Assembly: GCA_043798435.1 (NCBI GenBank)
Contig: JAZDOR010000104.1
Span: 1 to 21,619, forward strand
Direction: 5' to 3'
DNA: 21,619 bases
Origin: JAGUXG01 sp043798435
GTDB lineage: Bacteria; UBA9089; UBA9088; JAGUXG01
Part shown: positions 1-6,974 of the stretch, in pieces
How positions within the stretch are numbered: the first letter of the stretch is position 1
Layout: each line of letters begins with the position of its first letter
Made by a program: the position numbers and the translations under genes
Notes under the pieces: model-generated
The model's database searches: none
Seen by the model: only the letters and a program-made list of their open reading frames with translations
Told to the model about the DNA's origin: nothing

Positions 1-20
1 ATTTTGGGGAGGACTAATAT

Positions 21-102
21 TTTTTGACACAGATTTACACTGATTTTCACTGATAAGAATTAAAAATTATCAGTGTTCATCTGTGTCCATCAGTGTCTAA
101 AA
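21..102. repeat. Palindromic 'CACTGAT/CACAGAT' dispersed repeat
   Basis: Two 36-nt arms (21-56 and 67-102) are inverted copies of each other, matching at 28 of 36 positions around a 10-nt spacer. Each arm is itself built from short units of the type ACACTGAT and ACACAGAT. A degraded further unit follows at about 114-140. The element lies just beyond the 3' end of the leuC-like gene and could fold as a long hairpin in its transcript. No other terminator is visible there. Related CACAGATT units occur at 8921-8948. Confidence 0.8.
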
Positions 103-185
103 TATTTCTTCATTTATAATCAGTTTTTATCAATGTCTAATTTTTTGGCTAATTCCCCAAGATTTTGAGTAAATACACTGAATAC

Positions 186-1424
186 TTACCTTGGGTCAGT
201 AATCTTTCCTGTCAAAGCAGATGTGGCTGCTGTTGCTGGGGACGATAAATAGACTTCTGCGTTTGGATTTCCCATCCTTCCCTTAAAATTCCTGTTTGCT
301 GTTGACAAACAAATCTCTCCGTCTCCCAGGACACCCTGGTGTATTCCAACACAGGGTCCGCATCCAGGGGAAAGAATTACTGCACCCGCAGAGAGCAAGG
401 TCTCTATTATTCCCTCTCTTATTGCGGCAAGATAGACAGAGACTGAAGCAGGAAGGATAAGAAGCCTTGTCTTCACCCGTTTTCCTTTAAGTATTTCTGC
501 TGCAACTCTAAGGTCAGAAAGCCTTCCATTTGTGCAAGTCCCGATAAGAACCTGATCTATCTTTATCCCTTCCTTCTCTTTCACCTCACAGATGTTGTCA
601 ACAGTGTGTGGAGAGGCAATCTGTGGAAGGAGCGATGAACAATCTATCTCTATCTTTGATTCATACCCTGCATCTATATCAGCAGAAAGCTCTTTCCATT
701 CATTCTCTCGTCCTTGCCTTTTAAGAAACTCCAATGTTTTTTCATCGGATGGCATAATCCCTGCCTTTGCCCCTGCCTCTACAGCCATATTTGAGATGCA
801 AAGTCTATCCTCAATATCTATCTCAGAGATTACATCTCCTGAAAACTCTAAACTCTTATACCCTGCACCCTCTGCACCAATCTTTCCGATAAGATGCAAG
901 ATAATATCTTTGGCATAGAGACCAGAGGAAAGCCTGCCATTCAATTCTACCTTTATCACTGGAGGCACTTTGAGCCAGGTATATCCTAAGCTTATAGCAA
1001 CAGCAATGTCTGTTGAACCCATCCCTGTAGCAAAAGCACCCAATCCACCACCTGTGCAGGTATGAGAATCTGCACCGACAACTATCTCACCAGGGGCAAT
1101 AAAAGACTCTGCCATCCGCTGATGACATATTCCTTCACCTATATCCGAGAGATAGAAGCCCTGTTCTCTGGCAAAATCTCGCAGGAGCTTGTGGTCATTG
1201 GATAGCTCCATCTTAGGGCTTGGTGAGGCATGGTCAAGGAATATGGCACACTTTTTTGGTGGATGAAGAGGTTGGACATCAAGCTCAGCTATCTTTTTGA
1301 GACAAAGTGGACCTGTTCCATCCTGAAGGAGGGCTGTATCTACACTTACAACTACAAAGGAGCCCACTTCCACCTTTGCCTGCGTATGTTCAGAGATTAT
1401 CTTTTCAGTTATAGTCTTCCCCAT
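186..1424 (-). CDS. leuC: 3-isopropylmalate/homoaconitate dehydratase large subunit (LeuC-like)
   Basis: This is the large subunit of an aconitase-superfamily isomerase, the archaeal-type LeuC/HacA group of about 410-420 residues. It would dehydrate and rehydrate 2-isopropylmalate in leucine synthesis, or homocitrate-type substrates. Visible motifs are VGADSHTCTGGGLGAFATG (from residue 116), IGTCTNGRLSDLR (from 294) and SPGCGPCVGIHQG (from 352). Cys297, Cys355 and Cys358 are the expected [4Fe-4S] ligands. The 412-residue length fits a complete protein. The start codon overlaps the stop of the upstream small gene as TAATG, which implies translational coupling. The small subunit (LeuD) is needed for activity and is not next to it within the window. 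It may lie before position 1, but a palindromic repeat intervenes. The choice between isopropylmalate and homoaconitate substrate cannot be made from these motifs. Confidence 0.9.
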   Translation of the reverse strand: MGKTITEKIISEHTQAKVEVGSFVVVSVDTALLQDGTGPLCLKKIAELDVQPLHPPKKCAIFLDHASPSPKMELSNDHKLLRDFAREQGFYLSDIGEGICHQRMAESFIAPGEIVVGADSHTCTGGGLGAFATGMGSTDIAVAISLGYTWLKVPPVIKVELNGRLSSGLYAKDIILHLIGKIGAEGAGYKSLEFSGDVISEIDIEDRLCISNMAVEAGAKAGIMPSDEKTLEFLKRQGRENEWKELSADIDAGYESKIEIDCSSLLPQIASPHTVDNICEVKEKEGIKIDQVLIGTCTNGRLSDLRVAAEILKGKRVKTRLLILPASVSVYLAAIREGIIETLLSAGAVILSPGCGPCVGIHQGVLGDGEICLSTANRNFKGRMGNPNAEVYLSSPATAATSALTGKITDPR

Positions 1425-1642
1425 TATCTCACCAACTTAGCAAACCTTTCAAAGCTCCTATCATAAGTCTTCTCTACATCAGGCGGAAAACAGCAGGCTG
1501 GAAGTTGTTTCATCTTGAGGTGATAAGAAAGACAGTCGCAACATCTGCCCTTTCTTACGCAAGGTTCATAGGTGCAGTTGCACCTTCCCTTATTTTTTTC
1601 TATGTTGCATTTATAGAGTCCTTCTATAGTCTCCTGAGCCAT
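1424..1642 (-). CDS. Small cysteine-rich protein (DUF6485-like)
   Basis: A 72-residue protein with nine cysteines (residues 12, 21, 23, 28, 34, 35, 37, 50, 51), including a dense RCNCTYEPC / RCCDC core and a PACCFP motif. This spacing resembles the uncharacterised DUF6485 family, from memory and without a search. The cysteines suggest a metal- or Fe-S-binding mini-protein; no catalytic motif is visible. The start at 1642 has an AAGGAAG ribosome-binding site inside the end of ftsZ, and the gene overlaps ftsZ by 32 nt in another frame. Its stop forms a TAATG overlap with the leuC-like gene, so the three genes are probably co-transcribed. Confidence 0.75.
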   Translation of the reverse strand: MAQETIEGLYKCNIEKNKGRCNCTYEPCVRKGRCCDCLSYHLKMKQLPACCFPPDVEKTYDRSFERFAKLVR

Positions 1643-2741
1643 ATTGTTGTTGCTTCCTTAAAAAGGTGGGTGTGTCAAGGTCTTCTGGAAAGAATGGAGG
1701 GGTTATCCTTTCTTTCTGTTGATCTTCTTGTTTTGGTTCATATTTGAGTGGAGAGAGGGTAGATTTCTCACGGTGTTTTCCAAAACCTGTGGCAATCACC
1801 GTAATCTTTATCCTTCCAGAAAATTTATTGTCAAGCGATGTCCCAAAGATGATGTTGGCATCACCATCGCTCTTTTCAATGATAAGGGTTGCGGCCTCAT
1901 CTATCTCTGAAAGGGTGAGGTCATCTCCTCCAGTGATATTTATGAGTATGCCTGTCGCTCCCTCCATAGATGCATCCTCTAAGAGTGGCGAGGATATAGC
2001 CTGAGCTGCTGCCCTCTTTGCCCTTCCTTCTCCCTCTGTCTCACCAATACCCATCAAAGCCTTTCCTTTGCTGCTCATAATCGCCTTCACATCAGCAAAG
2101 TCTAAATTGATAATCCCTGGTATAGTGATTAAATCAGATATGCCCTGAATTCCCTGGCGAAGGACATCATCAGCCAACTTAAACGACTCAGCCAGGGGCA
2201 CACTCTTTTCTCCAGAGAGCAATTTTTGATTGGGAATGATGATAAGTGTATCAACCTTTTCTATCAGCCGAGTTATGCCCTCCTCTGCCTGCCTTGCCCT
2301 TCTGGTTCCTTCAAAGAGAAATGGTCTTGTGACCACACCCACTGTCAAAGCACCTAATTCTTTGGCTATCTCAGCAATGATGGGCGCAGCCCCTGTTCCG
2401 GTTCCACCCCCCATTCCTGCGGTAATAAAGACCATATCAGAACCAACTAACATCTCTTTTATGGCCTCTCTATCTTCCTCTGCTGCCCTTTGCCCAATAG
2501 TCGGGTCTGCCCCAGCACCCAGACCCTTTGTCAATTTAGCACCTATCTGAATTCTACTGCTAACAAGGTTTGAGTTGAGTGCCTGAAGGTCAGTATTGGC
2601 TATAACGAGCTCAATGCAATCTCCTGCTCTCTCAAGCATCCTGCCCACTGTATTTCCCCCTCCTCCCCCTACTCCTATTACCTTGATTTTAGTATGGTTC
2701 TGGATAACAGAAGCCTCCTCCACTTCTTCAAAATTAAACAT
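1611..2741 (-). CDS. ftsZ: Cell division protein FtsZ
   Basis: FtsZ is the tubulin-like GTPase that polymerises into the cytokinetic Z-ring. The 376-residue protein has the N-terminal nucleotide-binding glycine loop (GVGGGGGNTVGRM, residues 23-35), the tubulin signature GGGTGTGAAP (111-120), the NLDFADV T7 synergy loop (212-218) that completes the neighbour's GTPase site, and a C-terminal conserved peptide DLDTPTFLRKQ that binds FtsA/ZipA/SepF-type partners. About 12 residues follow that peptide. The start is supported by AAAGGAGG at 2746-2753. It stands away from any ftsA/ftsQ/mur cluster; the neighbours are signalling genes upstream and leuC downstream. It has its own promoter at 2844-2872, and a palindromic heptamer repeat lies in the predicted 5' leader. 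Confidence 0.97.
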   Translation of the reverse strand: MFNFEEVEEASVIQNHTKIKVIGVGGGGGNTVGRMLERAGDCIELVIANTDLQALNSNLVSSRIQIGAKLTKGLGAGADPTIGQRAAEEDREAIKEMLVGSDMVFITAGMGGGTGTGAAPIIAEIAKELGALTVGVVTRPFLFEGTRRARQAEEGITRLIEKVDTLIIIPNQKLLSGEKSVPLAESFKLADDVLRQGIQGISDLITIPGIINLDFADVKAIMSSKGKALMGIGETEGEGRAKRAAAQAISSPLLEDASMEGATGILINITGGDDLTLSEIDEAATLIIEKSDGDANIIFGTSLDNKFSGRIKITVIATGFGKHREKSTLSPLKYEPKQEDQQKERITPPFFPEDLDTPTFLRKQQQYGSGDYRRTL

Positions 2742-2756
2742 TTTCCCTCCTTTAAC

Positions 2757-2835
2757 AGTTGATAGTTTATAGTCTATAGTTTATAGTTTATAGTCTATCA
2801 ACCATCAACCATAAACTATCAACCATCAACTATAC
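2757..2835. repeat. TTTATAG/CTATAAA heptamer palindrome in ftsZ leader
   Basis: The left half is built of GTTGATAG, TTTATAG and TCTATAG units. The right half carries the complementary CCATAAACTATCAAC and CCATCAAC units, so the whole folds back on itself. It lies between the predicted ftsZ promoter and the ftsZ ribosome-binding site and would be transcribed as a hairpin leader. It belongs to the same family as the array at 6806-6922. Confidence 0.8.
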
Positions 2836-2843
2836 ACTTTTCT

Positions 2844-2872
2844 ATTATATATATTTTTTCCCTATTATACAA
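2844..2872 (-). promoter_or_regulatory. Predicted sigma-70 promoter for ftsZ
   Basis: On the minus strand, TTGTAT (2867-2872) is followed after exactly 17 nt by a consensus TATAAT (2844-2849). Predicted transcription would start near 2837, giving a leader of about 95 nt that contains the palindromic repeat. A second TATAAT at about 2864-2869 lacks a well-spaced -35. Confidence 0.6.
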
Positions 2873-2896
2873 GGGTTATTTCAAGCAATCTTTTAA

Positions 2897-2946
2897 CTTT
2901 CAGCTCTTAGTTATTTTTATTAGCTGACTGCTGAACGCTGACTGCT
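2897..2946. repeat. Dispersed 'AGCTGAAAG/TAATAAAAATAAC' repeat, copy 1
   Basis: Read on the minus strand this element has the order AGCAGTCAGC, a TAATAAAAATAAC core, then GAGCTGAAAG. The same order recurs on the plus strand at 21260-21310. The GCTGAAAG/GCTGACTG units are tandem variants of one another, as in the other arrays of the window. Confidence 0.75.
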
Positions 2947-2962
2947 ATTTTCTATCTATTGA

Positions 2963-4090
2963 CTATTTCAAACAAATCCTGTTCTTTCCGCTATTTTTTG
3001 CTGAGTAAAGGGCTGTGTCTGCAGATTTAATCAGCTTATCCTCAAGCCTTCCATCTTCAGGATACTGAGCAATACCACAACTTACTGTTACTGGCTTAGG
3101 AAGCCCTGCTTGCTTAAAAATTTCTTTCTCTACATCTCTTCTCATCTTCTCGGCAACCACATAAGCTCTTTCCCTTGTTGTTTGGGGAAGGATGATGGCG
3201 AACTCTTCCCCTCCGTATCTGACCAGAATATCTATCTCTCTATGAAAACTACTCCTTATAATCTTCGCCAGACAAGACAAGACCTCATCCCCTTTAGGAT
3301 GACCATAAGTATCATTTATCATCTTAAAATTATCAATATCAAGAATAATCAGGGAAAAGACAAGGTCATACCTTGATGAACGCATCATCTCTCTGTGAAT
3401 GGACTCCTTAAAATACCTGTAGTTATTCAACCCGGTCAACCCATCAGTAATAGCCAGCTCTTCTATCTTCTTGTGCAGAAGGCTATTCTCTATAGCAATA
3501 ACTGAATTATTCGCCAAGAGATCTAATAACCTGGTATCCTCTTGTGAAAAACCATTGGTCCTTGTGTGGGCAATACATATAATGCCAATTGTTTTCTCTG
3601 CCACTTTGAGAGACGAGGCAAAGAATGAACCCATAACACCACCCTTTGTTTCATTCTCAATAAGGAGTTCAGAATTAACAATCTCAACAAGAAGTTTATC
3701 AGCAGGGAGAGACTGTCCGGCAAATTCAGCGAACCTAAGGGCTGCCTTTTCTGAAAATTGAGAGATAAATCCTTTATTTCTTGGGGAACGCAAATAAACC
3801 TTGAATATGCAGAGTTTATCATCCCAGAGCAATATACCTGAAGCAACATACTCTACCATTTCAGACAGAAGATTAGTAATATCCTTTATAATCTCAGTAT
3901 AATCAAGGGTTTTAGAAAGGAGCTTGTTTATCTTGTTGATAACAGAGAGCTCATACAGGCTTCTGTCGAGCATCTTATTGACATTAGCAATAATCTTTTT
4001 TCTTGTCTCTGCTTTTTGTGTCTCCGCCTCTAACTCAGCGATCCTTGTTTTGAGCTGTTCGTTCTCGTCTATCAGTTCTTTTTCTGTCAT
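2963..4090 (-). CDS. GAF-GGDEF diguanylate cyclase
   Basis: Predicted cytoplasmic diguanylate cyclase making c-di-GMP from two GTP. The 375 residues comprise an N-terminal coiled coil (about 1-45, heptad-rich), a GAF-like sensor (about 50-205) and a GGDEF domain (about 212-375). The catalytic loop is intact, RYGGEEF at residues 291-297, with the metal-binding region LDIDNFKMIND from 250. REID at 284-287 is a product-inhibition I-site (RxxD five residues before GGEEF). No membrane segment is visible, so the signal is probably intracellular. A repeat array reaches to within about 9 nt of the start codon and leaves no Shine-Dalgarno site. The upstream neighbours are a receiver-only regulator and a kinase on the same strand. 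Confidence 0.93.
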   Translation of the reverse strand: MTEKELIDENEQLKTRIAELEAETQKAETRKKIIANVNKMLDRSLYELSVINKINKLLSKTLDYTEIIKDITNLLSEMVEYVASGILLWDDKLCIFKVYLRSPRNKGFISQFSEKAALRFAEFAGQSLPADKLLVEIVNSELLIENETKGGVMGSFFASSLKVAEKTIGIICIAHTRTNGFSQEDTRLLDLLANNSVIAIENSLLHKKIEELAITDGLTGLNNYRYFKESIHREMMRSSRYDLVFSLIILDIDNFKMINDTYGHPKGDEVLSCLAKIIRSSFHREIDILVRYGGEEFAIILPQTTRERAYVVAEKMRRDVEKEIFKQAGLPKPVTVSCGIAQYPEDGRLEDKLIKSADTALYSAKNSGKNRICLK

Positions 4091-4098
4091 TTAAGTAA

Positions 4099-4350
4099 TG
4101 TTTAGAGTTTAGAGTTTAGAGTTTAGAGTTTAGAGTTTAGAGTTTAGAGTTTAGAGTTAAGAGTTAAGAAAAGTTTAGAGTTGAGAGTTTTGAGTTTAGA
4201 GTTGAGAGTTTAACTTATAACTCATAACTCTACACTCATAACTCATAACTCATAACTCATAACTCTAAACTCATAACTCATAACTCTAAACTCATAACTC
4301 ATAACTCTAAACTCATAACTCTACACTCATAACTCATAACTATACACTCA
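4099..4350. repeat. Large TTTAGAG/AACTCAT heptamer palindromic array
   Basis: The array fills the whole space between the receiver gene and the diguanylate cyclase. The left half has eight perfect tandem TTTAGAG units (4101-4156) followed by variants TTAAGAG and TTGAGAG. The right half (about 4216-4350) consists of about 19 heptamers, mostly AACTCAT with AACTCTA and CACTCAT. It includes a 21-bp higher-order period in which two AACTCAT units are followed by one AACTCTA. The halves are roughly inverted relative to each other. The last unit supplies the TGA stop codon of the receiver gene. Units are only 7 bp and contiguous, without spacers, so this is not a CRISPR. Confidence 0.9.
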
Positions 4351-4749
4351 TCCAAGAATCCTCTTCACGCTCGCTATAAGCATTTCCGGGCTATAAGGCT
4401 TGGTCATATACTCATCTGCCCCTGTCTCCTTGCCCCTGAACTCATCTGATCTCTGTGTCCTGGCTGTAAGCATAATAATTGGTATATCAGAGTATTGAGG
4501 GTCATTCTTCAAGACACGGCAGACCTGATACCCATCCATTTCAGGCAGGGAGATGTCTAAAACAACAAGGTCAGGCTTTGTTTCATAAACCTTTTCTACT
4601 GCAGAAAGTCCATCAAAGGCAAGCTCTACAGAATATCCTTCCTCTTGGAGAACAATCTTTCCAGTCTCAGCCAGATCAGCCTCATCATCAACCAAGAGAA
4701 TCTTTTTGGGTAACACTTTAGTCATTATTTTTTGGTAACCGTTTAGCAT
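4348..4749 (-). CDS. Receiver-only response regulator
   Basis: A CheY-like single receiver domain. The acidic pocket is Asp21/Asp22 (LLVDDEADL), the phosphoacceptor is Asp65 in VVLDISLPEMDGYQV, the switch Thr is in MLTAR and the conserved Lys117 is in YMTKPYS. There is no output domain, so it would relay phosphate or act by protein contact. The start could be residue 1 (position 4749) or Met9 (position 4725), which is closer to the receiver core; neither has a clear ribosome-binding site. It lies 94 nt downstream of the Rossmann-PAS kinase, its likely partner. That gap holds three 9-bp tandem repeats. Confidence 0.93.
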   Translation of the reverse strand: MLNGYQKIMTKVLPKKILLVDDEADLAETGKIVLQEEGYSVELAFDGLSAVEKVYETKPDLVVLDISLPEMDGYQVCRVLKNDPQYSDIPIIMLTARTQRSDEFRGKETGADEYMTKPYSPEMLIASVKRILG

Positions 4750-4781
4750 TATGAGAAGAGAAATACATTTCTTTATTGATT

Positions 4782-4808
4782 TGTCTGACCTGTCTGACTT
4801 GTCTGACT
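4782..4808. repeat. Three tandem 9-bp TGTCTGAC(C/T) units
   Basis: TGTCTGAC recurs at 4782, 4791 and 4800 with exact 9-bp spacing, in the gap between the kinase and receiver genes. It could be a small member of the simple-repeat families in this window or a tandem binding site. Nothing distinguishes the two. Confidence 0.7.
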
Positions 4809-4843
4809 TTGCTACAGAATACTAAACGCATACTAATTTTGTA

Positions 4844-6613
4844 TCAAAACTCCTCTCCCAGCCTTCGTATCAGGTTCTCCTCATTCTCTCCATCTTCAGG
4901 AAAGGTGGCGATGCCATAAGAGACAAAAATCTTTTTTTCTATACTAATAGAGGGAAAAGCTATATCATCAACAAAGGAGGTCAATCTTTCTGCAACCCTT
5001 TGTGCCTCTTCTCTTCCTGTCCGTAGGAGGATAATAAAAAAGCCCTTGTCCTCATACCTTATTACTTTATCTGAGCGGTGTATCTCTTCCCGTATCTTTT
5101 TCTCAATATCTTTGAGCAGACCCTCTTTCTCCGGGGTATCTTTCAGCTCAACTACACCCACAAGCCGAAAGAGAAGGATGGAGAAAAGCCTTTCCTCAGC
5201 CTTTGCTGAGAAGAGCTCGTCCTGGACAGAGAGATGAAAAAATCTATCAACCTTTGGAAAAGAAGTGAAAAATCTTGTGCCTTTTCCCACAGTGCTCTCT
5301 ACCCAAATCTTACCTTTATGGAGGTCAACAAAATGCTTGACGATAGCCAGACCAACCCCAGTTCCCTCAATGACACCAGCAGTCTTTGCCCTCTGAAACT
5401 TGCCAAAGATTCTATCTACATCCTCAGCTGGAATCCCTACCCCTGTATCCTCGAAAGCCACAACAACCTCTTCCTCTTTCTCTTTGACTATGATAGAAAT
5501 CCTTCCTTGCTCCGGGGTAAACTTAATGGCGTTGGCTAAGAGATTAATAAAAATATGTTCCAGCCCTTCCTTGCTTCCATATATATCCGGGAGGTATTCA
5601 GGAATAGCCTTTTCTATCTTTATCTTTTTGGCATCAGCCAGTGTCTGGACAGAAAAGATAGAGCTTTCAATCTCTTCTGAAATAGAGACTAAGTCCATAT
5701 CCATATGAAGCATCCCGGACTCTATCTTTGAGATATCCAAAAGGTTGTTTATTACCCGCAAGAGCCTGTCAGCATTCTTCTGTATAGTTATGAGAAACTG
5801 CTTTGCTTTTGGTGAGGGATCCCCTGTTTTTTCTATGAGATAAATGGCATTGTTGATAGAAGTAAGGGGTGTTCTAAGCTCATGAGAGACATTACTGATA
5901 AGCTCAGATTTTACCCGGTCTATCTCCTTTTCTGCGGTTATATCCCTGATTACAGTAGCTACAGCAAAGAGCTTATCTTCCTCATCTTCTATCCTTGAAG
6001 CAACAATCCGTAGCCACTTGCCAATCTTTTTGTCCTCTATCTTCCTGAAATACTCTATCTCCTCAACTACGACCCTCTCTTTCTTCTCTAAACATCGGTT
6101 CACTATCTCTATTACTCCACCGTGATGTTGACCAAGAAGCATCTTATCATCTTTGATGCCAAGAAGTTTAGAGGCGGCAGGGTTGATAATCTTAATCTTC
6201 TTCTGGGTATCAACAACCAAAACCCCTTCTCCAAGCCCCTGTAAGATAGACTCCAACTCCTTCTTCTGGATAGAGGCTTCTTGATGGGCTTTATGCCTAT
6301 CTAAAAGGATGTCAGAAAAAAGATTGGCTAATATCCCCCCTAAAACCTCTATTTTCCCCTTCGTTATTTTCTCAATCTCCTCTGGAACAGCTGGATCACC
6401 AGAGACATCTAAGACAACATCTATCTCTTCTTTGGAAAAGATGGAAGCATACTCTGTATATGTAGAAATATCAAGAGAGCGGGCAAAGACCATCCCTGCG
6501 GCATTCTTCTTTACATCAACAACTCCAACAATCTTGATGCCCTTATAATCTTTGAGTATCTCCAGCAGACCCTTTCCCCTCCTGCCACCCCCAATTACCA
6601 AAACATTCTTCAT
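4844..6613 (-). CDS. Rossmann-PAS histidine kinase with degenerate C-terminal GGDEF
   Basis: A 589-residue cytoplasmic sensor kinase of unusual architecture. Residues 1-100 look like an NAD(P)-binding Rossmann unit: strand, GGGRRGKG at 8-15, then an acidic strand end VVGVVDV and a VVLDVSGDP motif, as in dehydrogenases and dihydrodipicolinate-reductase-like folds. A PAS domain follows (about 118-228). The HisKA H-box is NVSHELRTPL with His244. The ATPase domain has an N-box near Asn361, DTGVGIP (389-395) and GTGVGLA (417-423). Residues about 465-589 align with a GGDEF domain, including VSYGIATFPEDG. However, the active loop is EDKGF instead of GGEEF, the RxxD I-site is absent, and the final helix is cut short at RRLGEEF. 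That domain is therefore probably non-catalytic. The start overlaps the ferredoxin stop (TAATG). The signal could be a nucleotide or redox state; this is inference. Confidence 0.88.
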   Translation of the reverse strand: MKNVLVIGGGRRGKGLLEILKDYKGIKIVGVVDVKKNAAGMVFARSLDISTYTEYASIFSKEEIDVVLDVSGDPAVPEEIEKITKGKIEVLGGILANLFSDILLDRHKAHQEASIQKKELESILQGLGEGVLVVDTQKKIKIINPAASKLLGIKDDKMLLGQHHGGVIEIVNRCLEKKERVVVEEIEYFRKIEDKKIGKWLRIVASRIEDEEDKLFAVATVIRDITAEKEIDRVKSELISNVSHELRTPLTSINNAIYLIEKTGDPSPKAKQFLITIQKNADRLLRVINNLLDISKIESGMLHMDMDLVSISEEIESSIFSVQTLADAKKIKIEKAIPEYLPDIYGSKEGLEHIFINLLANAIKFTPEQGRISIIVKEKEEEVVVAFEDTGVGIPAEDVDRIFGKFQRAKTAGVIEGTGVGLAIVKHFVDLHKGKIWVESTVGKGTRFFTSFPKVDRFFHLSVQDELFSAKAEERLFSILLFRLVGVVELKDTPEKEGLLKDIEKKIREEIHRSDKVIRYEDKGFFIILLRTGREEAQRVAERLTSFVDDIAFPSISIEKKIFVSYGIATFPEDGENEENLIRRLGEEF

Positions 6614-6786
6614 TACTCTTCCTCTATAATTGCACCTACGGGACAGACCTCAGCACAGGTGCCACATTCTGTGCAATCATCCTGATTGACACAATATGCG
6701 TCCTCTTTTTCCATAATAGCCTCTGCCGGGCATTCCTCAGCACAAACGCCGCAAGCAGTGCATTCCTCTGTGATTACATAAGCCAT
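6613..6786 (-). CDS. 2[4Fe-4S] ferredoxin, 57 residues
   Basis: A small clostridial-type electron carrier. Two complete cluster motifs are visible, CTACGVCAEECP (residues 9-20) and CTECGTCAEVCP (38-49), plus an extra Cys32. The acidic protein MAYVITEEC...GAIIEEE is full length. The start at 6786 is supported by a near-perfect Shine-Dalgarno site (AAAGGAGGTGA at 6791-6801). Its TAA stop overlaps the ATG of the histidine kinase by one base, so the two are very probably translated together. A ferredoxin coupled to a kinase with a Rossmann domain suggests redox-linked signalling, although ferredoxins of this size are also general metabolic carriers. Confidence 0.95.
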   Translation of the reverse strand: MAYVITEECTACGVCAEECPAEAIMEKEDAYCVNQDDCTECGTCAEVCPVGAIIEEE

Positions 6787-6805
6787 TTTCTCACCTCCTT
6801 TAATT

Positions 6806-6922
6806 GGTTTATAGTTTATAGTTTATAGTCTATAGTCCAGCAACCATAAACTATCAACTATAAACCATAAACTATAAACTATAAACTATAAACTATAAAC
6901 TATAAACTATAAACTATAAACT
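6806..6922. repeat. TTTATAG/ATAAACT heptamer palindrome
   Basis: The left half (about 6806-6837) has TTTATAG and TCTATAG heptamers. The right half contains eight perfect tandem ATAAACT units (6867-6922) preceded by variant units. The halves are complementary. It occupies most of the gap between hisD and ferredoxin. Each unit contains TATAAA, so on either strand the array offers several -10-like hexamers. It is the same family as 2757-2835. Confidence 0.88.
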
Positions 6923-6974
6923 CTCCTTGATTTTGCATATTGTATAAGCCTTCTCTTCTTCCGTCAACTTTTTT

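Noticed and set aside
592..918. Plus-strand open frame inside the leuC-like gene (108 codons)
   Set aside because: It is antisense to a well-conserved enzyme and has low-complexity Ser/Ile content with no family match, so it is a shadow frame. The same reasoning removes the plus-strand frames inside ftsZ, the kinases and argF.
4099..4350. CRISPR array
   Set aside because: Units are 7 bp and contiguous, with no spacers; the halves are inverted relative to each other, and no cas gene is present.
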